DNA of 64,000 bases from Halioglobus sp. (lineage in GTDB: Bacteria > Pseudomonadota > Gammaproteobacteria > Pseudomonadales > Halieaceae): positions 1 to 64,000 of the forward strand of contig JAPKAY010000008.1 in NCBI GenBank assembly GCA_028825045.1, read 5' to 3'. The notes under the pieces were generated by a model. It did no database searches. It was given only the letters and a program-made list of their open reading frames with translations, and was not told the origin of the DNA. The first letter of the stretch is position 1. Each line of letters opens with the position of its first letter. Below are positions 55,486 through 64,000 of the stretch, piece after piece. Both the position numbers and the translations under genes were made by a program.

Positions 55486-57921
55486 CTAAAAAATATCGTA
55501 AATCTGGTCGTTCGCATCCCTGTTGTCGTTATGGCGCCCATCATCCCGGGCACTGCGCCGAGGGACATTGTCTTTTCTAAAGTACTCGAAAATGGCATCC
55601 CGTTGTCCAGTGCGTGCGAGTTGCCCGGTACTCGGATCAATCTTCACTCTGACGATACCGGCGGGCATCTGTCGCTCGAGCTGAGGCGTATCCTTTAGTG
55701 CAGCGCGCATATACTCGATCCAGATAGGCAGCGCGGCAGTACCTCCAAACTCTCTTCGACCCAAAGGCGTGTAATTGTCGAAGCCGACCCAGGTGGTGGT
55801 GACTACCTTTTGGTTATAGCCTGAGAACCAAACGTCCATAGGGCCATTGGTGGTGCCGGTTTTCCCTCCTATATCACTGCGTTCCAACACCAGGGCCCGG
55901 CGTCCGGTTCCGCGGGTGATTACATCCTTTAATATACTGTCGATAATAAAATTCACGCCCTCCTCCATAACCCGAGGTGCCGGCGGAAAGCGCTCTTGTT
56001 CAAGCATTTCACCTGCCATAATCTGCTCCATGCTGAGTTCTTCCTCGGCTGCGGGCACTGCCGGAATCACCTCACAATCCCGGCATACGGTCAGTGGTTT
56101 GGCTACATATAGGGTCTCTTCCTCGAAGCTTTCGATCCGTTGAATGAGAAATGGCTCCACCCGGTATCCGCCGTTGGCCAGCACGGCGTAGCCGGTGGCC
56201 AGATCCAGCGGGCTTAGAGATTGTGTTCCAAGTGCCAGCGACAGTTCAGGTACGAATTCGGTGGTATTAAAGCCAAGTTCGTTGGCATAGCTAATTAGCT
56301 TTTTGACGCCTAGTTGTTGTAGTAAGCGAATTGATACCAGGTTACGAGACTTTGTTAACGCCCAGCGTAATCGCGTTGGCCCATAGAATTTGCCTTCATC
56401 GTTTTTCGGTCGCCATATATCGTTCGGGGAGCCGCCCTCCATTACCACCGGCGCATCGTTGATAATGCTGGCGGCGGTAAACCCCGAAGCCAGGGCCGCA
56501 CTGTACAGAAACGGTTTGAAGTTGGAGCCGGGCTGGCGTTGCGCTTGAGTGGCACGATTGAATTTGCTGCGCTCAAACACCAGACCACCGACAAGGCTGA
56601 TGATCGCACCGTTTTCAGGGTCCAGCGATACCAGAGCGGCTTGCGCCGCTGGCACTTGGGCCAGTTGCCATTCGCCCTCCTCCTGCGTGACCCGAATCAG
56701 GTCGCCAATTGCCAGCACCTGGGCTACTGATTTTGGGCCGGCGCCCGTGGCATTTTCACTGAGATAGGGTCTGGCCTGGCGAATGCCATTTTCCCAAAGT
56801 AGCTCTGCTGTGCCGCCGTCGACCAATAGCAAGGTGACTTTTTCCTCTTCGACCGATGTGACAATGGCGGGAAGCAGTCCCGCAATGGATGTGGCCTTTT
56901 GCAGTGCAGAGCGCCATGATTTGATAGTGTTCTCATTGGTGGTCTGGGGTGGAAACTGTTGTTCAGGGCCGCGGTAACCGTGTCGCTTGTCGTAGCTAAT
57001 AAGTCCGTCGGTGACAGATTTATCCGCGATGTGCTGTAACTTGCTGTCGATCGTCGTATAAACACGGTAGCCATTGGTGTAGGTGGTCGCACCATAACGC
57101 TGCAGCATTTCCTGTCGCGCCATTTCCGCGGCGTAGGGAGCGGTGAAACTCAGCTGCGCCCCGTGGTGACTCGCGCTTACAGGCTGCTCTCGCGCTTCGA
57201 GGTACTGCAAGTTGGAGATATAACCCAGCGTTTGCATGCGCCCGAGTATCCAGTTGCGGCGTTCTACGCTAGCTTTGGCGCCGCTGAGGGGGTTGTTGCG
57301 GGACGGTGCCTTTGGGATACCGGCAAGCATCGCATGCTGGGCCAGACTTAGCTCACCGATGCCGGAGCCGTAGTACACCTGAGAGGCAGCCTCGAACCCG
57401 TATGCCCGATGCCCCAGGAACACGCGATTGAAATACAGCTCAAAAATCTCCTGTTTGCTCAGGTTTCGCTCGATTTCAATGGCCAGCAAAATCTCATTGA
57501 ACTTGCGTATAAAGGTCCGGTCACTGTTGAGGAAATAGTTGCGTGCTACCTGCATGGTGAGCGTACTGCCTCCGGAACCCTTTTCTCCAGTGAGTATCAG
57601 CTCCGATACGGCTCGCATGAGGCCCATGAAATCAATGCCGCGGTGGCGAAAATAGCTGTCGTCTTCAGCCGCCAGTAACGCGTTGATGAACTGCTGCGGA
57701 ATTGCGTCAAACGGCAGAGGACTGCGTTTCTGTTCGCCAAACTGGCCGATCAATTCCCCGTCTTGTGTATAAATGCTCATAGGGGTCTGTAGCTTAACGT
57801 CTCTCAGCGTTTCAACGTCGGGCAAGTTTGGGCTCAGATAAAGGTAGGTGCCGGCGAACAGCCACAGGGCACCCAAAAGCCCGAAAAGGAAGAGTCGTAG
57901 AACAGGTCGGAGGAAGCTCAT
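55486..57921 (-). CDS. mrcA: Penicillin-binding protein 1A
   Basis: PBP1A polymerises and crosslinks peptidoglycan in the periplasm. The 811-residue class A protein has an N-terminal membrane anchor (about 8-30). The glycosyltransferase domain contains the catalytic Glu86 in A-A-E-D-D-S-Y-F and G-G-S-T-L-T-M-Q. An OB-like insertion precedes the transpeptidase domain with S-N-F-K (SxxK), S-R-N (SxN) and K-T-G-T-T-N (KTG). It is divergent from the type IV pilus operon, a gene order conserved in gammaproteobacteria. Confidence 0.96.
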   Translation of the reverse strand: MSFLRPVLRLFLFGLLGALWLFAGTYLYLSPNLPDVETLRDVKLQTPMSIYTQDGELIGQFGEQKRSPLPFDAIPQQFINALLAAEDDSYFRHRGIDFMGLMRAVSELILTGEKGSGGSTLTMQVARNYFLNSDRTFIRKFNEILLAIEIERNLSKQEIFELYFNRVFLGHRAYGFEAASQVYYGSGIGELSLAQHAMLAGIPKAPSRNNPLSGAKASVERRNWILGRMQTLGYISNLQYLEAREQPVSASHHGAQLSFTAPYAAEMARQEMLQRYGATTYTNGYRVYTTIDSKLQHIADKSVTDGLISYDKRHGYRGPEQQFPPQTTNENTIKSWRSALQKATSIAGLLPAIVTSVEEEKVTLLLVDGGTAELLWENGIRQARPYLSENATGAGPKSVAQVLAIGDLIRVTQEEGEWQLAQVPAAQAALVSLDPENGAIISLVGGLVFERSKFNRATQAQRQPGSNFKPFLYSAALASGFTAASIINDAPVVMEGGSPNDIWRPKNDEGKFYGPTRLRWALTKSRNLVSIRLLQQLGVKKLISYANELGFNTTEFVPELSLALGTQSLSPLDLATGYAVLANGGYRVEPFLIQRIESFEEETLYVAKPLTVCRDCEVIPAVPAAEEELSMEQIMAGEMLEQERFPPAPRVMEEGVNFIIDSILKDVITRGTGRRALVLERSDIGGKTGTTNGPMDVWFSGYNQKVVTTTWVGFDNYTPLGRREFGGTAALPIWIEYMRAALKDTPQLERQMPAGIVRVKIDPSTGQLARTGQRDAIFEYFRKDNVPRRSARDDGRHNDNRDANDQIYDIF

Positions 57922-58085
57922 TTATCCCTTTGTAAAACAGTTGCTTATAGAAAAGTGAAACGGAGGTAAGGCGTTTGTATTGGTAATTATAAGCCTTTTT
58001 TGTGTTTGGATATATTTTCGACTGTGGTACAACTACAATTAATGTATTGGTGTATAAATATATCGTAAGTTAGTGATACGCATAG

Positions 58086-59161
<1,076 letters not shown>

Positions 59162-59162
<1 letters not shown>

Positions 59163-59731
59163 TGGCGCAGATTAACCTACTGCCCTGGCGTGAAGACCGG
59201 CGTAAGGAGTCAAAAAAAGCATTTCTGGCCACGTCTGCGCTAGTGTTGGCGCTCGCTGCGGGTTTGATATTGATGGTTGATCGTGTCGTCAGCAACCAGA
59301 TCGACAACCAGAACGCGCGCAATCAATACCTGGAAGGAAATATTAAGGAATTGGACAAGCAGGTGGCTGAGATTCTCGAACTGCAGAAGCGACGCAATCA
59401 ACTGTTGGATCGTATGAAAGTGATTCAAGAATTGCAGGGCAACAGACCGATTATTGTCCGCGTGCTTGACCAATTGGTGAGAACGGTACCCGACGGCGTT
59501 TTTTATACTAAATTGACAACCAAAGGAAAGAAAATATCTATTAGTGGTATTGCCGAGTCAAACAATCGCGTGTCGAGCTTGATGAGGCGTCTGGAGGCAT
59601 CGGACTGGCTGGCAAGTCCGAACCTCGACGTGGTAAAGGCTGCCCCAAAGTTTGGCGATCAAGCTAATAACTTCGATCTGACTGTGAACGTGAAAGCCCC
59701 GACAATCGAAGAAGAGTGGGGAGAAGGATGA
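59162..59731 (+). CDS. pilN: Type IV pilus assembly protein PilN
   Basis: PilN is a bitopic inner-membrane protein. Its cytoplasmic M-A-Q-I-N-L-L-P-W-R-E tail is the canonical PilM-binding peptide. One membrane segment (about 20-42) follows, then a periplasmic coiled coil and a ferredoxin-like domain that pairs with PilO. 189 residues. Confidence 0.95.
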
Positions 59732-59734
59732 ATC

Positions 59735-60349
59735 ATGGCACTTGAAGATGCAATGCGCTCGATGCGCGAGTTCGATTTCGGTGGTTTAGACTTCGACAAT
59801 ATTGGATCTTGGCCTACTCCAATCAAGGCTTTGACTTGGGCGGTGCTGTTGGTCGCGGTTTTGGTAGGGGGTTACTACTACCATATTGAGGATTTGCAAC
59901 TGGAATTGGCGACCGTTGAAACAAAGGAAGTTGCACTAAAGAAAGATTTTGAGAAAAAAGCGTTCCAGGCGGCTAATCTCGAAGCATACCGTCAGCAAAT
60001 GGTGGAAATGGAAGAATCTTTTGGCGCGCTCGTTAGCCAGTTACCTAGTGATACCGAAGTCCCTGGACTTCTTGAAGATATTACGAACAAGGGCCTTCTG
60101 AATGGTTTGGAGATCGCGTCTATTGATCTGCAAAAAGAGCAAGCGAGAGAGTTTTATGTAGAGCTGCCGATAGCCATCGCAGCCTCGGGTTCGTATCATG
60201 ACCTGGGTGCGTTTATTAGTGGCATGGCCGGTCTGCCTCGTATCGTCACTCTCCACGATTTCCAAATTTCTAGCCTAAAAGGGGACGCGAATAATCTGAA
60301 TATGAAAATTATAGCGAAAACCTATCGCTACAAGGACGAGGACTCTTAG
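59735..60349 (+). CDS. pilO: Type IV pilus assembly protein PilO
   Basis: PilO forms heterodimers with PilN in the periplasm. The 204-residue protein has a short cytoplasmic part, one membrane segment (about 28-48), a coiled coil and a ferredoxin-like domain. It is 3 bases downstream of pilN, so translational coupling is likely. Confidence 0.93.
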   Translation: MALEDAMRSMREFDFGGLDFDNIGSWPTPIKALTWAVLLVAVLVGGYYYHIEDLQLELATVETKEVALKKDFEKKAFQAANLEAYRQQMVEMEESFGALVSQLPSDTEVPGLLEDITNKGLLNGLEIASIDLQKEQAREFYVELPIAIAASGSYHDLGAFISGMAGLPRIVTLHDFQISSLKGDANNLNMKIIAKTYRYKDEDS

Positions 60350-60351
60350 CG

Positions 60352-60885
60352 ATGAATGTCCTTCCTCAGACTCTAATTATGCTGTTTCTGCTGGGAGCTG
60401 GTCTCGCGGGGTGTTCTGGCCAGAACCTCTCCGACCTGGATACGTTTATGGCTGAGAAGCGCTCGCGTCCTGGAGGCATTATTGCTCCGATTCCTACGTT
60501 CAAGGCGTACGAAGCATTTGGTTATAGCGCCACGAGCTTTCGCAGTCCTTTTGATCGGCCCATAGAGGTACGGGAAATTGCACAACTACAGGCGATTGCG
60601 GCGATCAAGCCAGATGACAACCGAGGGAAGGAGTTCCTGGAGCAGTATACCTTCGACTCTCTGCGAATGGTGGGCACGCTAGAGCGGGACGAAACAAACT
60701 GGACATTGATCAAAGACCCCGACGGTGGCGTTCACCGAGTCAAGATGGGGAATTATTTGGGGCGTCATCACGGTAAAATTGTGGATATGACAGACACGTA
60801 TCTAGCGGTGATTGAAATTGTAAGCGATGGCACTGCGGAAGGTTGGGTTGAACGGCCGCGCACAATCAAATTAAGCGGTTTATAA
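60352..60885 (+). CDS. pilP: Type IV pilus lipoprotein PilP
   Basis: PilP links the inner-membrane PilNO complex to the PilQ secretin. A lipobox L-A-G-C places lipidation at Cys21. The C-terminal part has the HR-like beta domain with W-T-L-I-K-D and G-G-V-H-R-V-K-M-G-N-Y-L-G. 177 residues, 2 bases after pilO. Confidence 0.94.
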   Translation: MNVLPQTLIMLFLLGAGLAGCSGQNLSDLDTFMAEKRSRPGGIIAPIPTFKAYEAFGYSATSFRSPFDRPIEVREIAQLQAIAAIKPDDNRGKEFLEQYTFDSLRMVGTLERDETNWTLIKDPDGGVHRVKMGNYLGRHHGKIVDMTDTYLAVIEIVSDGTAEGWVERPRTIKLSGL

Positions 60886-60907
60886 GCCGAGATCATGGGT
60901 TAGAGCC

Positions 60908-63058
60908 ATGTCATGTAAAAAACAAAAGCTGGGGACAAAGGCCGTGGGTATACAAATAAAGAGCTTAGGGGTTAGGTTGCTTAGCACGTTGCTAACGCTT
61001 GCATTCAGCCTTGGGGCCAGTTTGGCTCTGGCGGCGCCGACGGTGCAGGATATTGAATTTAGTTCCAGGCCAGGGAGTAAGTTTGAGGTTCGAGTGGAAT
61101 TCAATGAAACACCGCCGGATATCAAGTCTTATTCAATCGAAAAGCCGGCGCGTATTGCAGTCGACTTCCCGGGCGCGACAAGTAGCCTGGAACAGAAACG
61201 ATTTTCCTTGCCCTATGGGAACGCCACCAAAGCAGTCGTGTTGGAATCTGGAGATCGCACTCGCCTAGTGCTTGACCTGGTAAAGCTGGTTCCCTATGAG
61301 ACGCGTATTGAAGGCAACAACATGTACCTGGTTGTTGGTCAGGAGGGGACTGATTATGTCAAGCCGACGGTCGATCCGTATCTGGTAGATACTGGCGTGG
61401 TCGCTGTTTCGAAAATAGTATCAGAAATACTCGACCTGCAATTTCAGCGGGCCGGGGATGGAGAGGGCAAGTTAATACTGGAACTGAGTGATCCCTCCGT
61501 GGACGTCAACGTCTTCAGTGAAGGCGGTGATGTTAAAATTGAATTCCTTGACACAACCGTCGCCGAGCGCCTGATGCGGCGCTACGATGTAACTGACTTT
61601 GCAACACCCGTTAACAGTATAGATGTGAATACATCCGAACGCGGTGCATCGATCGTCCTGAAAAACTCCGGGAACTATGATTACCTTGCGTACCAGACAA
61701 ATAATCAATACGTTCTTAGCGTCAAGCCGCTGTCCATTAAAGAGCTGGAGCGGCGCAAGAACGAATTCAGCTATGTTGGCGACAGAATATCCTTGAACTT
61801 TCAGGATATTGAGGTGCGGGCGGTACTGCAGCTCATAGCCGACTTTACCGAATTAAACCTGGTGGCCAGCGATACGGTAGCGGGACGTATTACACTGCGA
61901 TTGCAGAACGTGCCCTGGGATCAGGCACTTGAGCTTGTGCTGAAAACCAAGGGCCTGGACAAACGACAGGTTGGCAACGTGCTTATGGTCGCGCCAGCAA
62001 CTGAAATTGCAGAGCGAGAGCGTCAGCAAATTGAGGCCAATAAGCAGATTGCCGAGCTGGCACCACTGCAGTCGGAGTTTGTGCGGATTCGCTACGCAAA
62101 TGCCAGTGATGTCGTGCAGTTGTTTCAGGCGGGATCGGAGGATGGTGGCAGCCTGATCTCTTCGCGCGGTTCTGTAGTGGTCGATAACCGTACCAACTCT
62201 CTGATTATTACAGATACTGCGGCGAAACTGGCCGATATTCGAAACCTCCTGGAACTGGTGGATATTCCCGTTCGGCAGGTAATGATAGAGGCCCGGATTG
62301 TGATTGCGCAGTCGGACGCTGCCAAAAACCTCGGTATTGAGTGGGGTGGTGGTTTTCTGGACGTGAATAATGACAACGTATTGTCGGTGTCAGGCGATAC
62401 GGACAACGTGGTGAACTTGAATAATGATGTGATCGGTGGTGCCCAGCCTACGGTTGATTACCCCGGAGCGCTTCTCGTTGATCTCGGTGTGGCCGCCAAC
62501 AGCGGATTTGCGATTGGATTTGCGAGCAGTGACTTGTTCCTGACAGCTGAACTGTCTGCGCTGGAGCAAGAAGGTGAGGGAGAAGTCGTATCGCAACCCA
62601 AGGTAATAACAGGCGACAAGCAGCAGGCCTCCATCAAATCCGGTGTCGAGATTCCCTATCAGGAGTCATCGGCAAGCGGAGAAACGACTGTTTCCTTTAA
62701 GGATGCGGTACTGGCGCTGTTTGTAACACCCAATATCACCCCGGATGACCGCATTATGCTGGATCTTCAGGTCAATCAGGACTCCGTTGGTGAATTGGTG
62801 CCCACCGGTGACGGTGGTTTCATCCCCTCTATTGACACTACCCAGTTGGATACGCAGGTTCTGGTGGGGAATGGAGAGACTGTTGTATTGGGCGGTGTGT
62901 TCAAGACTGAGGATATCGAGTCGGTGAACAAAGTGCCATTCTTTGGCGATATCCCTTATATCGGCGCTTTCTTCAGGAGTGAATCGACCTCCCACAAAAA
63001 GACCGAGACACTCATTTTTATTACTCCTCGTATCTTGGCTGATACGCTGCTCGACTAG
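60908..63058 (+). CDS. pilQ: Type IV pilus secretin PilQ
   Basis: PilQ forms the outer-membrane channel for the pilus. The 716-residue protein has a signal peptide (about 1-42, ending A-L-A-A), two AMIN domains (about 45-270) that bind peptidoglycan, N0/N1 domains and a C-terminal secretin domain with the typical V-P-F-F-G-D-I-P-Y-I-G and final E-T-L-I-F-I-T-P-R. No strong ribosome-binding site is seen at ATG 60908, but the signal peptide supports it. aroK follows closely. Confidence 0.96.
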   Translation: MSCKKQKLGTKAVGIQIKSLGVRLLSTLLTLAFSLGASLALAAPTVQDIEFSSRPGSKFEVRVEFNETPPDIKSYSIEKPARIAVDFPGATSSLEQKRFSLPYGNATKAVVLESGDRTRLVLDLVKLVPYETRIEGNNMYLVVGQEGTDYVKPTVDPYLVDTGVVAVSKIVSEILDLQFQRAGDGEGKLILELSDPSVDVNVFSEGGDVKIEFLDTTVAERLMRRYDVTDFATPVNSIDVNTSERGASIVLKNSGNYDYLAYQTNNQYVLSVKPLSIKELERRKNEFSYVGDRISLNFQDIEVRAVLQLIADFTELNLVASDTVAGRITLRLQNVPWDQALELVLKTKGLDKRQVGNVLMVAPATEIAERERQQIEANKQIAELAPLQSEFVRIRYANASDVVQLFQAGSEDGGSLISSRGSVVVDNRTNSLIITDTAAKLADIRNLLELVDIPVRQVMIEARIVIAQSDAAKNLGIEWGGGFLDVNNDNVLSVSGDTDNVVNLNNDVIGGAQPTVDYPGALLVDLGVAANSGFAIGFASSDLFLTAELSALEQEGEGEVVSQPKVITGDKQQASIKSGVEIPYQESSASGETTVSFKDAVLALFVTPNITPDDRIMLDLQVNQDSVGELVPTGDGGFIPSIDTTQLDTQVLVGNGETVVLGGVFKTEDIESVNKVPFFGDIPYIGAFFRSESTSHKKTETLIFITPRILADTLLD

Positions 63059-63074
63059 GGTTGTATAAAGCTAC

Positions 63075-63593
63075 ATGCCCTCTCCCCGCAGAGTATTTCT
63101 GGTTGGCCCCATGGGGGCCGGCAAAACTACGATTGGAAAATACCTCGCCGAACAATTGAAGCTGCGGTTTGCTGATACCGATTCCGAAATAGAAGCACGA
63201 ACAGGCGCTGACATTCCCTGGATCTTCGATGTTGAGGGCGAGGATGGGTTTCGCGACCGCGAGCAACAGGTTGTTGCGGAAATGACTGAATGGGACGATG
63301 TGGTGCTGGCAACGGGCGGCGGCGTGGTCCTGCGTCCGCAGAACCGCGGAGCGCTGGCGGGGCGGGGTTATGTCATTTACCTCTATGCGACAGTCGATGA
63401 GCAAGTGCGGCGAACTCGTCGCGACCGGAAACGCCCACTTCTGCAAAAAGGTGATCCGGAAAAAGTTCTGAGAGCACTAATGGCAGAACGTGACCCATTT
63501 TATCGAGAAATTGCAGATTACATTATCGAGACCGATGCCTGCAGTCCGCGGACTGTCGCTCAGCGTCTGGTAAAGCAGCTTACTGCAGACTAG
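63075..63593 (+). CDS. aroK: Shikimate kinase
   Basis: AroK phosphorylates shikimate in aromatic amino-acid synthesis. The 172-residue P-loop enzyme has G-P-M-G-A-G-K-T-T, the shikimate site D-T-D-S-E-I-E, the Arg of F-R-D-R-E, and L-A-T-G-G-G-V-V. It follows pilQ by 16 bases and precedes aroB, the pilQ-aroK-aroB order of Pseudomonas and E. coli. Confidence 0.96.
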   Translation: MPSPRRVFLVGPMGAGKTTIGKYLAEQLKLRFADTDSEIEARTGADIPWIFDVEGEDGFRDREQQVVAEMTEWDDVVLATGGGVVLRPQNRGALAGRGYVIYLYATVDEQVRRTRRDRKRPLLQKGDPEKVLRALMAERDPFYREIADYIIETDACSPRTVAQRLVKQLTAD

Positions 63594-63677
63594 AACTGGT
63601 ACAGTAGTAAAGACAGCTTCCCCCGCTTGGCGTTATCATAAGCGCCTAACTGCAAACCAACAATCTGAGGAACCATC

Positions 63678-64000
63678 GTGCCGTTGTTAATGCATACGCT
63701 GCATGTCGAATTGGGCGAGCGCAGCTACCCCGTTTATATTGGCCGGGAACTATTGGCCGATACCACCTTGCTGGCCCAGCATGTAGCCGGTTCGCAGGTT
63801 GTAATCATCAGCAACGAAACCGTGGCGCCACTTTATGTGGATCGAGTTCGGGCTGCTCTGGGCGCACGACAGTTGATTACGGAAGTGGTACTGCCCGATG
63901 GAGAGCAGTACAAAACGCTGGATACGCTGGCAGAAATTTTCGACCGGGTGATGGCCGACAAACACAACCGTTCTACAACTTTTGTCGCGGTCGGAGGCGG
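63678..64000 (+). CDS. aroB: 3-dehydroquinate synthase, cut by the window end
   Basis: AroB makes 3-dehydroquinate from DAHP using NAD and zinc. About 107 codons are visible: L-H-V-E-L-G-E-R-S-Y-P-V-Y-I-G, the NAD-binding start V-V-I-I-S-N-E-T-V, and L-P-D-G-E-Q-Y-K-T-L, ending in V-A-V-G-G-G. GTG 63678 is preferred because GAGG lies 7 bases upstream; ATG 63690 is an in-frame alternative that fits other AroB starts. The rest lies outside. Confidence 0.95.
   Translation, partial: MPLLMHTLHVELGERSYPVYIGRELLADTTLLAQHVAGSQVVIISNETVAPLYVDRVRAALGARQLITEVVLPDGEQYKTLDTLAEIFDRVMADKHNRSTTFVAVGG

Overview
The window is a chromosomal segment of a gammaproteobacterium with moderate GC content and densely packed housekeeping genes. 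No phage, plasmid, CRISPR, rRNA or tRNA gene was recognised. Several blocks keep the gene order known from Pseudomonas: hisBHAF-ctpA-envC-gpmI-rhodanese-grxC-secB-trmL-ntrCB-glnA-(thiI)-typA, and ubiE-ubiJ-ubiB-hisI-hisE-tatABC, hslUV-SPOR-argS-priA-rpmE-maeB-mrcA-pilMNOPQ-aroKB. Between them lie genes scattered elsewhere in Pseudomonas (parC, serB, efp-epmA, pnt). A marine cellvibrionalean lineage such as Halieaceae (OM60/NOR5) is my best guess, but it is inference only.

Layout. 1-2.8 kb: histidine genes hisB (5' end damaged or chimeric), hisH, hisA, hisF. 2.8-7.0 kb: minus-strand envelope and glycolysis genes (CtpA protease, EnvC, GpmI). 7.3-8.6 kb: rhodanese, glutaredoxin 3 and SecB, closed by a terminator. 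8.6-14.8 kb: trmL and the nitrogen block (ntrC, ntrB, a DUF4124 protein, glnA). glnA has a clear sigma-54 promoter and an upstream NtrC palindrome. A broken thiI relic lies between glnA and typA. 14.9-24 kb: typA, dtd, a GNAT enzyme, a cyclic-nucleotide-binding-domain protein, parC, an Smp-like membrane protein and a two-ACT-domain serB. 24-30.5 kb: a large PilZ-like protein divergent from efp-epmA, then the three-gene pnt transhydrogenase operon. 30.8-34.7 kb: a DNA-repair pair, an XPD/DinG-like helicase with an N-terminal PD-(D/E)XK-like motif and a FAN1-type VRR-NUC nuclease. 35-41 kb: an accessory stretch with an NhaC-type antiporter, a thioesterase, a hemerythrin-like protein, an ABC exporter, an unusual inverted-repeat element and an SDR enzyme. 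41-46.3 kb: tatABC, hisIE and ubiEJB on the minus strand. 46.4-53.6 kb: DUF971, hslUV, a SPOR protein, argS and priA. 53.8-64 kb: rpmE, malic enzyme, PBP1a, and the type IV pilus operon pilMNOPQ leading into aroK and aroB, which is cut by the window end.

Functional links. glnA, ntrB and ntrC form a nitrogen-control circuit. EF-P keeps the lysine modified by EpmA, encoded next to it. The FAN1 and helicase genes overlap and probably act together on DNA crosslinks. PBP1a and the PilM-Q machine are divergently arranged, as in other gammaproteobacteria. The observations most worth a second look are the symmetric element at 40204-40349, where both arms of a perfect 16-bp inverted repeat carry a ribosome-binding site and the same four-codon start, and the thiI relic at 14438-14807.
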